Positions 35,412-43,253 of a stretch of 64,000 nt of DNA are shown piece after piece. A model generated the notes under the pieces. That model made no database searches. It saw nothing but the letters and a program-made list of their open reading frames with translations, and had not been told where the DNA came from. The stretch is from CAUZWH01 sp965247665 (GTDB lineage Bacteria; Pseudomonadota; Alphaproteobacteria; SHVV01): NCBI GenBank assembly GCA_965247665.1, contig CBDFHH010000003.1, positions 124,001 to 188,000 on the forward strand, given 5' to 3'. Each line of letters begins with the position of its first letter. Within the stretch, counting starts at the first letter, position 1. A program made the position numbers and the translations under genes.

Positions 35412-36425
35412 ATGCGCCTAGATTATCGGCTCGCTCGGCTGGCGCCGCTGGCGCTGATCTGCATTGGCCTTGCGCTTGGTGCCTGCACCCGCTCGAGCCC
35501 GGCGCCGGTCGTGTTCGGCGGGTCGACCGCCAAGCCCGAAAAAGCTGCACCCAAACCGGTGCAACGGCCGCAACGGTTGGCGATAGGGTCGCCCGCGGAG
35601 ACAGGTAAAGCGAATCGGCAGGGCACCGTGAGGATTTCGGCCGGCGACACGCTCTACAGCATCGCGCGGCGTCACCGAGTCGTCCTGCGTGACCTGATCG
35701 AGCGTAACCGGTTGGTGCCGCCCTACCGGCTGCGTGAAGGCCAAACCCTGACGCTTCCGAAGGTACGAATCCACCGGGTGGTCGCCGGCGACACGCTGCA
35801 TGCGATCGCGCGTCGCCACGGCATCGACATGTATACGGTCGCCGCGGTCAACCGGATCGAGCCGCCCTATACCATTCGCGTCGGACAGTATCTGCGGCTC
35901 CCCGACCGGGGTCCTGCGGTCGCGGCCGACGTTGCGGCATCATCGCCCGCGCGAACCGCGACCCCTGCGTTGCCCGCTCCCCGAGCGGGCGCGAAGCCGA
36001 ACCCGACGTCGCGAGCGCGAGCGTCGAAATCGTCGGCGGGTTTCCTATGGCCGCTGCGCGGGCCGATCATTTCGCGTTTCGGTCCCAAGGCAGGCGGCCT
36101 TCACAATGACGGCATCAATATCGCCGCCAGCGCCGGCGCGCCGATCGTCGCCGCGAACCACGGCATCGTCGCCTATGCCGGCAACGAGCTGCGCGGATTC
36201 GGCAATCTTCTGCTGGTGCGCCATGCCGGCGGCTGGACCACAGCCTACGCCCACACCGACCGACTGCTGGTGCAACGGGGCGATCGGGTGAAGAAGGGCG
36301 AGGTAATCGCGCGCGCTGGTACGACCGGTCGGGTGCAACGGCCGCAGCTGCATTTTGAGCTGCGCAAAGGCGCGGATGCCGTCGACCCGCTGCAGTTTCT
36401 CGTGCCAGCGGAAACAAGCGGTTAA
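35412..36425 (+). CDS. nlpD: NlpD-like lipoprotein: two LysM domains and a degenerate M23 (LytM) domain
   Basis: A 337-residue outer-membrane lipoprotein with lipobox LALGAC at C25, two LysM peptidoglycan-binding repeats (about residues 73-118, ISAGDTLYSIARRH, and 121-165, VVAGDTLHAIARRH), and a C-terminal LytM/M23 domain (about 212-335). Active M23 enzymes have HxGxD and HxH zinc motifs; here the second is QLH and the first is altered (HNDGIN), as in NlpD and EnvC, which activate amidases rather than cut peptidoglycan. Position after surE-pcm matches nlpD. DipM-type is an alternative name in alphaproteobacteria. Confidence 0.88.
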   Translation: MRLDYRLARLAPLALICIGLALGACTRSSPAPVVFGGSTAKPEKAAPKPVQRPQRLAIGSPAETGKANRQGTVRISAGDTLYSIARRHRVVLRDLIERNRLVPPYRLREGQTLTLPKVRIHRVVAGDTLHAIARRHGIDMYTVAAVNRIEPPYTIRVGQYLRLPDRGPAVAADVAASSPARTATPALPAPRAGAKPNPTSRARASKSSAGFLWPLRGPIISRFGPKAGGLHNDGINIAASAGAPIVAANHGIVAYAGNELRGFGNLLLVRHAGGWTTAYAHTDRLLVQRGDRVKKGEVIARAGTTGRVQRPQLHFELRKGADAVDPLQFLVPAETSG

Positions 36426-36751
36426 CGGTAAGGTTTTTTGCATTGGAACGGTATCGGAGCGCACTTGGCGCGCCAAGTGCGACGGGCCGCGTCGCAATTT
36501 GCACGTCTTTTCGCAAACCCGCGCAACAACAAGGTGTCGTGCCGGCGAAAGCGGGTACCGTGAACACGAAGCCATGCCGGTTCCCTCCATGCTCCAATCA
36601 ACCAAGCTCTTTCTATGCGTTTCCGCCCGCGCTCCTGGTCTGAGCCCGGCATCGAGTAGGGGCGACCGGTCGGCTGTGCGGTCGCAGCGAGGGGACGCCC
36701 GGGCGACAAACCGGCAAGGGGGGGAGAGAGGGGGGCTCCCGCGGGGAGGAA
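36426..36751. other. 326-bp intergenic region without a supported gene
   Basis: Convergent gap between nlpD-like and the DUF815 gene. It holds a perfect 22-bp palindrome (36460-36481) that could act as a bidirectional terminator stem, and a sequence at about 36537-36560 (GTGCCGGCGAAAGCGGGTACC) resembling the dispersed CGCGAAAGCGGG-type extragenic palindromes of many proteobacteria. The rest is G-rich, with no coding signal that I trust. Confidence 0.6.
36460..36481. repeat. Perfect 22-bp palindrome downstream of nlpD-like gene
   Basis: Half-site CGCACTTGGCG is followed at once by its exact reverse complement. It sits 35 bp after the stop. Lacking an adjacent T-run, it may be a weak terminator, an RNA-stabilising stem or a protein-binding palindrome. 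Confidence 0.75.
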
Positions 36752-37621
36752 TCAGTCGATCGCAACGCCCAGACGCCCGGCAAGGTCCTGGATGAATTGC
36801 CAAGCGACGCGGCCCGAGCGGGCGCCGCGGGTCATCGACCATTCGATCGCCTGGGCGCGGAGATCGTCGGCACCGATTTCGAGGCCGTACTTGTTGGCGT
36901 AGCCCTGGATCATCTTGAGGTAGTCGGCCTGGTCGCAATTGTGGAAACCAAGCCACAGGCCGAAGCGATCCGACAGCGAGATCTTCTCTTCGACCGCTTC
37001 CGAGGGATTGATCGCGGTCGAGCGCTCGTTCTCGATCATGTCGCGCGGCATCAGATGGCGCCGGTTCGAGGTGGCGTAGAACAGAACGTTCTTCGGCCGA
37101 CCCTCGATACCGCCCTCAAGCACCGCTTTGAGCGATTTGTAGCTGGTGTCGGAACCCTCGAACGAGAGATCGTCGCAAAAAAGCACGAAGCGATGGTCGT
37201 TGTCGCGCAATCGCTTCAGCAGGCGTGGCAGGCTGTCGATCTCTTCGCGGTGGATTTCCACCAGCCGCAACACGCCAGCGGTTTCTTCGCAAATCCTGGC
37301 GTGGACGGCCTTGATGAGGGAACTCTTGCCGGTGCCGCGCGCGCCCCACAGCAGAGCATTGTTGGCCGGCAGACCGGCGGCAAAGCGGCGTGTGTTTTCG
37401 AGCAGGATGTCGCGTACGCGGTCGATACCGACCAGCAGCTCCAGCTCGACGCGGTTGATTTCGGCAACGGGCTCGAGGCGATCTCCGTCGGTGTGCCAGA
37501 CGAAGGCGTCGGCGCCGTCGAGGCCTTGGTCGCCGACCGACGCGGCCGGTGCAAGCGCCTCGAGCGCCCGAGCGATGCGTTCGAGGGGAGGCGTGAGATC
37601 GGTCGTCGGGGCGTCGTTCAC
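36752..37621 (-). CDS. DUF815 family AAA-type ATPase
   Basis: Predicted P-loop ATPase of the DUF815 family, about 289 aa. Walker A is WGARGTGKSSLIKAV; Walker B-like acidic run is FVLFCDDLSFEG; further conserved blocks are LLKRLRDNDHRFVL, VLFYATSNRRHLMPRDMIEN and DRFGLWLGFHNCDQADYL. Cellular role not established. The start is uncertain: GTG 37621 gives the common VNDAPTTDLTPPLERIARAL opening; in-frame GTG 37630 and TTG 37696 would add 3 or 25 residues. It is divergent from yajC, as in other alphaproteobacteria. Confidence 0.88.
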   Translation of the reverse strand: MNDAPTTDLTPPLERIARALEALAPAASVGDQGLDGADAFVWHTDGDRLEPVAEINRVELELLVGIDRVRDILLENTRRFAAGLPANNALLWGARGTGKSSLIKAVHARICEETAGVLRLVEIHREEIDSLPRLLKRLRDNDHRFVLFCDDLSFEGSDTSYKSLKAVLEGGIEGRPKNVLFYATSNRRHLMPRDMIENERSTAINPSEAVEEKISLSDRFGLWLGFHNCDQADYLKMIQGYANKYGLEIGADDLRAQAIEWSMTRGARSGRVAWQFIQDLAGRLGVAID

Positions 37622-37745
37622 CGCGATCACCGGGGCTTCAGATTGTTGCGGCGGGTTTCGGGGGCGCGAACCTAACACAACCGTCCAAGGCGTCAAACCT
37701 CGCGGAAAACTGCCCTAAATCGCTGCAGCGTCTGGGGCAAATGGC

Positions 37746-37773
37746 TTGCAAAGGTAGATACGGTTTGTATAGT
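37746..37773 (+). promoter_or_regulatory. Candidate promoter for yajC-secD-secF
   Basis: TTGCAA (37746-37751), 16-bp spacer, TATAGT (37768-37773), followed by a GGAG ribosome site and the yajC ATG at 37805. Consensus match only. Confidence 0.5.
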
Positions 37774-37804
37774 CGCCCGTCATCGTCAGGTACTGGAGTT
37801 GGCA

Positions 37805-38158
37805 ATGTTGATCTCTCCGGCATATGCACAAGTCGGCGGAGCGGGCGGGTTCGATCTCATCTCGCTCGCGCCCTTGGTGCTGATCTTCGTGGTCTTCTAC
37901 TTCCTGCTGATCCGCCCGCAGCAGAAGAAGCAAAAGGCCCATCGCCAGATGGTCGGTGCCGTGCGTCGCGGTGACAACGTGCTGACCAATGGCGGGATAT
38001 TCGGCCGCGTGACCAAGGTCGTGGACGATGACCGGTTGCAGGTCGAAGTCGCCGACAATGTTCGGGTTCATGTCGCACGGTCGATGATCTCCGAGGTCAT
38101 GACCCGCCCCGAACCCGTCAAGGAAACGCGCGACCGCGAGAAGAAGGGCGACTCCTAA
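37805..38158 (+). CDS. yajC: Preprotein translocase subunit YajC
   Basis: Small single-pass accessory of SecDF, 117 aa. The membrane helix is LISLAPLVLIFVVFYFLLIRPQQKKQKAHRQM, with the family-defining RPQQKK motif. The cytoplasmic domain contains GDNVLTNGGIFGRVTKV. First gene of yajC-secD-secF. Confidence 0.96.
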   Translation: MLISPAYAQVGGAGGFDLISLAPLVLIFVVFYFLLIRPQQKKQKAHRQMVGAVRRGDNVLTNGGIFGRVTKVVDDDRLQVEVADNVRVHVARSMISEVMTRPEPVKETRDREKKGDS

Positions 38159-38202
38159 GGCGCCAAGCTTCCGCGGCCGCGACCTCGAACGAACCGACGC
38201 GA

Positions 38203-39825
38203 ATGCTGTATTTCGCAAAGTGGAAGATCCTGTTGATCGTCGGCGTGTGCGCGGTCGGCCTTGTTTTCGTATCACCCAACTTGATGCCGGCTCGCACCGC
38301 GGCAGACTTGCCACGCTGGTTGCCGCACGAGCAGATCAGTCTCGGCCTCGACTTGCAGGGCGGATCGCATCTGGTGCTCGAAGTCGACATCGATGCGCTG
38401 ATCAAGGAGCGGATTGAAGCGTTGGTCGACGCCACGCGGACCGCCTTGCGTGGCGAGCGCATTCGCTATCGCTTTGGCGAACGCGGACAACGATCCCTCA
38501 GAGTGAGGCTGCTGCGCGAGGAGCAGCGCGAGCAAGGCGTGGAGCTGATCCGCGGACTGGCCAATCCGGTCGCCACTGGGGTCCTGGGTGTGGGCGGCCC
38601 CGTCGACGACATCGAAGTGGAAACTGCCGCCGACGGTATCGTGACGATTACCCTGACCGATGAAGCCATCCGGGAAGGGCGTGACTCGGCGGTCGAGCAA
38701 TCGATCGAGATCGTACGGCGTCGCATCGACGAGACCGGTGTGCGCGAGCCGACTATCCAACGCCAAGGAGCCGATCGCATCCTGGTTCAGCTTCCCGGCA
38801 TCGACGATCCCGAACGAATCAAACGCCTGCTTGGCCGCACCGCCAAGATGGTGTTTCGCCTGGTCGATGTCAGCACCTCGGTCGCGGAGGCGCGGCGCGG
38901 CAACATCCCTGCAGGATCCGAGCTCCTGGACTCGGCGGACGAACGGGATGCGGCGGGAAGTCCTCTGCAATACGTGGTGCGCAAGCGGGTAATGGTCAGC
39001 GGCGAACGGCTGGTCGACGCGCAACCATCGTTCGATGAAAACGGCCGTCCGTCGGTCACGTTCCGCTTCGATTCGGCCGGCGCCAAGCGGTTCGGAGAAA
39101 CCACCCAAGCCAACGTCAACCGGCCGTTCGCGATCGTGTTGGACGGAAGCGTCGTCAGCGCACCGGTGATCCGCGAACCGATCCTCGGCGGCAGCGGACA
39201 GATCACCGGCCGTTTCACCGTGCCCGAGGCACAGGATCTTGCCGTCGTGCTGCGCGCGGGCGCGTTGCCGGCGCCGCTCAAGATTCTCGAAGAACGCTCG
39301 GTTGGGCCCGACCTTGGCGCCGATTCCGTGCGAGCCGGCAAGATCGCCGGCGTCGTCGCGTTCATCGCCGTGATGATTTTCATGTTCCTGTCCTATGGGA
39401 TGTTCGGGCTGGCGGCCAATATTGCGCTGATGGTCAACATGATCCTGATCGGCGCGGCACTGTCGATATTGCAGGCTTCTCTAACCCTGCCGGGCATTGC
39501 CGGCATCGTGCTCACCATCGGTATGGCCGTGGATGCCAACGTTCTGGTGTTCGAGCGTATCCGCGAGGAGATACGGACCGGCAAAACTCCCCTCAACGCG
39601 CTCGAGGCGGGCTACCGCCGCGCGTTGACGACCATTATCGATGCCAACGTCACCACGCTGATTGCAGCGATCCTGTTGTTCCAGTTCGGTTCGGGACCGG
39701 TGCGTGGCTTCGCGGTGACCCTGGCGATCGGCATCGTTGCCTCGGTATTCACGGCCATTACATTGGCGCGTTTCCTGATCGTGCTGTGGATGCGGCGGGC
39801 GCGGCCGTCGACGCTTACGGTGTAG
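38203..39825 (+). CDS. secD: Protein translocase subunit SecD
   Basis: RND-type export motor subunit, 540 aa. One N-terminal helix precedes a large periplasmic domain with the conserved LGLDLQGGSHLVLEVD (D1), and a C-terminal five-helix bundle includes MFGLAANIALMVNMILIGAALS, GIVLTIGMAVDANVLVFERIREE and ALTTIIDANVTTLIAAILLFQFG. With SecF it uses the proton gradient to pull proteins through SecYEG. Confidence 0.97.
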   Translation: MLYFAKWKILLIVGVCAVGLVFVSPNLMPARTAADLPRWLPHEQISLGLDLQGGSHLVLEVDIDALIKERIEALVDATRTALRGERIRYRFGERGQRSLRVRLLREEQREQGVELIRGLANPVATGVLGVGGPVDDIEVETAADGIVTITLTDEAIREGRDSAVEQSIEIVRRRIDETGVREPTIQRQGADRILVQLPGIDDPERIKRLLGRTAKMVFRLVDVSTSVAEARRGNIPAGSELLDSADERDAAGSPLQYVVRKRVMVSGERLVDAQPSFDENGRPSVTFRFDSAGAKRFGETTQANVNRPFAIVLDGSVVSAPVIREPILGGSGQITGRFTVPEAQDLAVVLRAGALPAPLKILEERSVGPDLGADSVRAGKIAGVVAFIAVMIFMFLSYGMFGLAANIALMVNMILIGAALSILQASLTLPGIAGIVLTIGMAVDANVLVFERIREEIRTGKTPLNALEAGYRRALTTIIDANVTTLIAAILLFQFGSGPVRGFAVTLAIGIVASVFTAITLARFLIVLWMRRARPSTLTV

Positions 39826-39835
39826 GGCTGCGGCG

Positions 39836-40792
39836 ATGCGTCATCTCAAGCTGGTTCCCGAAGCGACGAACATTCCGTTTACGCGGCGACGCAACGTCGC
39901 CTTGGCCGCGTCCAGCATTCTTGCGCTCGTGGCGATCGCGCTGTTCCTTACGCTGAACCTCAATTACGGCATCGACTTCCGCGGCGGCATCATGATCGAG
40001 ATCAAGACGCCGGGACCCGCCGATATCGGTGCCATGCGTTCGGCCCTCTCGCAGCTCGGTCTCGGCGAGGTCGCCTTGCAGGAATTCGGCGCGGCTGACG
40101 ACGTCCTCATCCGGGTTGAGCAACAGCCGGGCGACGAGGCGGGGCGGCAACGCGCATTACAGCTCGTGCGCGTAGCGCTCACGGAGGAGATCGGCCCGGG
40201 TTTCAGCGAGCGGCGGGTCGAGTTTGTGGGTCCCAAGGTCAGTGCGGAACTGGTGCGCGCTGGCGCGCTGGCGCTCGGGCTCGCGTTGCTCGCCATGCTG
40301 CTCTACATCTGGTTCCGCTTCGAATGGCAATTCGCGGTCGGGGCGATCATCGCTCTGATTCACGACGTGGTGCTGACGATCGGCATGTTCGCGGTCACGC
40401 GTCTCGAGTTCAATCTCGCGATCATCGCCGCGATCCTCACGATCATCGGCTATTCGATCAACGACACCGTCGTCGTCTATGACCGCATCCGCGAGAACAT
40501 GCGGAAATACAAGGTGATGCCGATCGACGAGCTGCTCGACCTCAGCGTCAACCAGACGCTGTCGCGGACGGTGATGACTTCGGTCACCACGCTGCTGGCC
40601 CTGATCGTACTCTATCTGTTCGGCGGCGAAGTGATCGCCGGCTTCACCCTGGCAATGATCTGGGGGGTCGTGATCGGGACCTATTCGTCGATCTTCGTGG
40701 CCGCCCCGGTGCTGGTCTACACCAATGTCCGCCGCGACCTTGGCTCCGACGAGGAAGACGAAGAACCGGCGTCCGCAGCGACCAAGACATAG
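39836..40792 (+). CDS. secF: Protein translocase subunit SecF
   Basis: Partner of SecD, 318 aa, with the N-terminal LNYGIDFRGGIMIEI, the central FRFEWQFAVGAIIALIHDVVLTIGMF helix pair and IGYSINDTVVVYDRIRENMRK with the proton-path Asp. It begins 10 bp after secD. The genes usually found next (an Mth938-like protein, then squalene/phytoene synthase) are partly destroyed or displaced here. Confidence 0.97.
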   Translation: MRHLKLVPEATNIPFTRRRNVALAASSILALVAIALFLTLNLNYGIDFRGGIMIEIKTPGPADIGAMRSALSQLGLGEVALQEFGAADDVLIRVEQQPGDEAGRQRALQLVRVALTEEIGPGFSERRVEFVGPKVSAELVRAGALALGLALLAMLLYIWFRFEWQFAVGAIIALIHDVVLTIGMFAVTRLEFNLAIIAAILTIIGYSINDTVVVYDRIRENMRKYKVMPIDELLDLSVNQTLSRTVMTSVTTLLALIVLYLFGGEVIAGFTLAMIWGVVIGTYSSIFVAAPVLVYTNVRRDLGSDEEDEEPASAATKT

Positions 40793-40820
40793 CGCCGTCG
40801 ATCGACGGCGACCCGGCACC

Positions 40821-40965
40821 TTGGGCCTCGACCTGGTCGAGCAGCCCGCAAATCAACCGATCGAGGATTATGGTGACGGCGGGTTCCGCGTGAGCGGTTG
40901 CCGCCGGGACGGCTCGATGATCGTCTTTGCCGATCGCACGATCGCGTACCTTCGCTGTGCCGTAC
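40821..40965 (+). pseudogene. Truncated Mth938-like domain protein
   Basis: The frame beginning at TTG 40821 encodes LVEQPANQPIEDYGDGGFRVSG followed by RRDGSMIVFADRTIAY, which matches the N-terminal third of the Mth938-like (DUF498) family that follows secF in many alphaproteobacteria. Homology stops around 40950. The frame then runs without a stop through a terminator hairpin and antisense to the next gene, so the C-terminal two thirds are missing. Likely left by deletion or insertion. Confidence 0.65.
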
Positions 40966-41009
40966 GGTGCGGCCGGGCCGGTCGCGGCGGCGCAGATCGC
41001 GATGGAACA

Positions 41010-41036
41010 GGAAAGGGGCCCGGTGGGCCCCTTTCC
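41010..41036 (-). terminator. Strong hairpin terminator at the 3' end of the urate-oxidase-N gene
   Basis: Twelve perfect pairs, GGAAAGGGGCCC (41010-41021) with GGGCCCCTTTCC (41025-41036), 3-nt loop, starting 16 bp beyond the minus-strand gene. No long T-tract on either side; the stem may also stop read-through from secF. Confidence 0.65.
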
Positions 41037-41052
41037 GTCACGGTGTTACCGC

Positions 41053-41559
41053 CTAGTAGATATTCTGAGCCGATACCATCGCGTAGAGCATCGGGATCGA
41101 AAGCATCGTATTCGTGCGTGAGAACAACATCGCGGTCCGCGCCGCTTTCGGTTTGTCCTCGGCTGCGACTTCGACCAGGCCCAAAGCCTTCTTCTGATTG
41201 GGCCAGATCACGAACCAGACGTTGAACCACATGATCGCACCGAGCCACATGCCGATACCGATCATGGCATGTTTGCCGACGCCGTCGCCGAGCCCGATGA
41301 TCACAGCCTGGCTGAAATACTCGTTGAGCAACGCCAGCAGAATGCCGAATACGATCGTCGCCATCGCACCCCAGCGGAACCAGAACAGGGCCTGCGGTGC
41401 TATGTGCCCGCTGATCGCCGGTTTTTGCTCGTCGGGGATTTTCGGCATGGTCGGGATCTGCACGAAGTTGAAATACCACAGCAAACCGATCCACATCACG
41501 CCGGAGAGCACGTGCAACCAGCGAATCAGAAAAACCAACCAGTTGTAATCAAATTCCAT
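41053..41559 (-). CDS. Urate oxidase N-terminal (PuuD-like) integral membrane protein
   Basis: A 168-residue membrane protein of the Urate_ox_N (DUF989) family with about four helices: WLVFLIRWLHVLSGVMWIGLLWYFNFVQIPTMPKIPDE at the N-terminus, GIGMWLGAIMWFNVWFVIWPNQKKALG in the middle and a C-terminal helix ending at AQNIY. Full PuuD urate hydroxylases add a cytochrome c domain, absent here, so urate oxidation is unproven; conserved His and Trp residues suggest haem binding. It lies antisense within the scarred segment between secF and squalene/phytoene synthase. Confidence 0.82.
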   Translation of the reverse strand: MEFDYNWLVFLIRWLHVLSGVMWIGLLWYFNFVQIPTMPKIPDEQKPAISGHIAPQALFWFRWGAMATIVFGILLALLNEYFSQAVIIGLGDGVGKHAMIGIGMWLGAIMWFNVWFVIWPNQKKALGLVEVAAEDKPKAARTAMLFSRTNTMLSIPMLYAMVSAQNIY

Positions 41560-41585
41560 GGTTCATTCTCCTCTTCGACCGGCCG

Positions 41586-41681
41586 CTAATCGCCAATTCC
41601 CGCGACGACGATGACCATGATCACCGTTAATATGATACCCATGACGACTGTGCTCGGAAGCGATTCAAGAGGATTCTTCAT
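41586..41681 (-). CDS. Possible 31-residue single-helix membrane microprotein
   Basis: ATG 41681 to TAG 41586 encodes MKNPLESLPSTV followed by a continuous hydrophobic stretch rich in I, V and M ending in AGIGD. It would form one membrane helix. It lies 26 bp upstream of the urate-oxidase-N gene on the same strand, so it may be a co-transcribed small subunit. The ribosome site is weak, and random occurrence cannot be excluded. Confidence 0.45.
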   Translation of the reverse strand: MKNPLESLPSTVVMGIILTVIMVIVVAGIGD

Positions 41682-41817
41682 TCTTCGTACCCCACCTATT
41701 CGCGGAAGCTAACACGAAACATCGCGGCGATTATAATCAAAAACCAAACAGTCGCAAAAACTTAGCTCGGAACCCTCGGACACTCCTCGGAACCCTGTTG
41801 AAGCTCGAACATTTCGC

Positions 41818-42030
41818 ATGCCGCCGGTAACCGTAATCGAGCTCGATCCGGAGCGCGCGTTGGCGGCGTGGCGAGGGCGGATCGGACGCCGTTCCAGCCA
41901 TCCGGCACCGGCTGTCGATGGCCTTGAACCGCCGCGGCGGCGCGACCTGTTCGCGTGCGGTTATGCGGCCATGCGGGTGCTCGTCCGCCGTGGCGAGAAC
42001 TCGCGCAACCCGGTCGACTGGTGGAGTTAG
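41818..42030 (+). CDS. Hypothetical 70-residue protein overlapping the synthase start
   Basis: The frame opens at ATG 41818 and ends at 42030, overlapping the proposed GTG start of the next gene. Codons show a GC-rich third position like neighbouring genes, and the product is charged (ELDPERALAAWRGRIGRR, ending NPVDWWS). I do not recognise a family. It could instead be decayed sequence from the rearrangement after secF. Confidence 0.3.
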   Translation: MPPVTVIELDPERALAAWRGRIGRRSSHPAPAVDGLEPPRRRDLFACGYAAMRVLVRRGENSRNPVDWWS

Positions 42031-42884
42031 GGCCGCCCGCGGGCGATTCCCTCGCATATTGCCGGGGCGAGGTTCGTCGCCACGACCACGATCGTTACCT
42101 GATGAGTCTGATGGTCGGCGGAGCCGTGCGACGCAGCGTGGTCGCGGTGCTCGCCTTCAACGTCGAACTGGCGCGGACGCACGGGATCGTCAGCGAGGTG
42201 TTGCTGGGCGAGATGCGCCTCCAGTTTTGGCAGGACGCGGTCGACGAAATATACCGCGGTGATCCACCGCGCCGGCACCCGGTTGTGCTGGAGTTGGCTT
42301 GCGCGGTATCGCGGCACGGGCTGCCCCGGCAGCCAATCGACCGCATCCTCGCTGCCCGTCGCCGCGAGCTCGCGGCGCCGCCGCCCGCGTCACTGGCAGA
42401 GCTGGAGGCGTTCGTCGCCGATACCTCGGCCGATCTGCTCGAACTTGCAACGCTGGTCGCGGTCGGGCGAGACGATGCGACGGTCGCGGTCGCTCGCGAT
42501 ATCGGCGTCGCTTTCGGATTGTGCGGACTCCTGCGAGCGATACCGTTCCATGCCCGTCAACGGCGGCTCTATCTGCCGGCCGACCTATTGCGGGAGCACG
42601 GCGCCGACATCGAGGAGATCTTCGATGGCCGGCCCTCGCCGGCCCTCGCCGGCGTGGCCGCCCGGATCGCCGCACGGGCACGCGCGCGGCTTGCCCCGGC
42701 GCAGCGTGGAATTCGAACGCTTCCGCGGGCAAATCGCGCCGTCCTGGTGTTGGGGGCGCTCGCCGCGCTCGACCTCGATCGACTCCGCGCAGTCCGCCAC
42801 AATCCGTTCGATCCAACTATGCAGTCGACCCCGCTCCGGCGGCTGCTGCGCATCGCCGGGGCCCGCGTTAGCGGCCGGATCTAG
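42021..42884 (+). CDS. Squalene/phytoene synthase family protein
   Basis: About 287 residues with the trans-isoprenyl-diphosphate-synthase-like pattern: CRGEVRRHDHDRYLMSLMV, VVAVLAFNVELARTHGIVSEVLLGEMRLQFWQDAVDEIY and a later GLCGLLRAIPFHARQRRLYLPADLL. The aspartate-rich catalytic motifs of true synthases (DxxxD pairs) are largely missing, as in NDUFAF6-type relatives that assist complex I assembly, so catalysis is doubtful. GTG 42021 gives the family length; ATG 41955 is an alternative. The usual neighbour of secF in alphaproteobacteria. Confidence 0.82.
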   Translation: MELGPPAGDSLAYCRGEVRRHDHDRYLMSLMVGGAVRRSVVAVLAFNVELARTHGIVSEVLLGEMRLQFWQDAVDEIYRGDPPRRHPVVLELACAVSRHGLPRQPIDRILAARRRELAAPPPASLAELEAFVADTSADLLELATLVAVGRDDATVAVARDIGVAFGLCGLLRAIPFHARQRRLYLPADLLREHGADIEEIFDGRPSPALAGVAARIAARARARLAPAQRGIRTLPRANRAVLVLGALAALDLDRLRAVRHNPFDPTMQSTPLRRLLRIAGARVSGRI

Positions 42885-42919
42885 TCTGGAGCGTATGTTT
42901 GTTGCCGTTTGAGGGGCGG

Positions 42920-42951
42920 CTCGTCTCACATGTGTCTCGTCTCACATGTGT
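42920..42951. repeat. Perfect 16-bp tandem duplication
   Basis: CTCGTCTCACATGTGT occurs twice in direct succession just after the squalene/phytoene synthase gene. Each copy contains the palindrome ACATGT. Function unknown. Confidence 0.85.
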
Positions 42952-43198
42952 AGAGTAACCGCGCGTTGTGCCGGACAGACCGGCGCAGAGCCTCATCGCA
43001 GGCGACGAGCCGATGACAATGATCGACGTGCAACTATCCGGGCGCCGGGAAGGTGAGCCCGCTTCGGGCAATATCGTCCACTTCGTCACGCCGTTGAAAC
43101 GGATTGGAATGAGACCGCCACGGGAACCGCACCGGCGCAATCCGCTTCGGTTCGGCCGGGTCGGACGAACGGCAGCCGGCAGGCGACATTCGCGGACG

Positions 43199-43226
43199 AA
43201 AAAAAGGGCGGCCCGAGGGCCGCCCC
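43199..43226 (-). terminator. Rho-independent terminator of the ABC solute-receptor gene
   Basis: On the minus strand a stem GGGCGGCC/GGCCGCCC with a 4-nt loop is followed directly by seven T residues (seven A at 43199-43205 on the plus strand), 28 bp beyond the stop codon. Classic intrinsic terminator. Confidence 0.9.
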
Positions 43227-43253
43227 GCATCGATGAGGTGATGTCTTTCGAGG

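Larger units (their letters stand above)
42885..43253. other. 369-bp intergenic region
   Basis: Between squalene/phytoene synthase (plus) and the ABC solute receptor (minus), a convergent gap. It contains a perfect 16-bp tandem duplication and, at its right end, the solute-receptor terminator. Open frames here overlap both neighbours or lack ribosome sites; none is convincing. Confidence 0.6.

Noticed and set aside
41198..41548. Plus-strand frame within the urate-oxidase-N gene
   Set aside because: Antisense to a gene with clear membrane helices; shadow.
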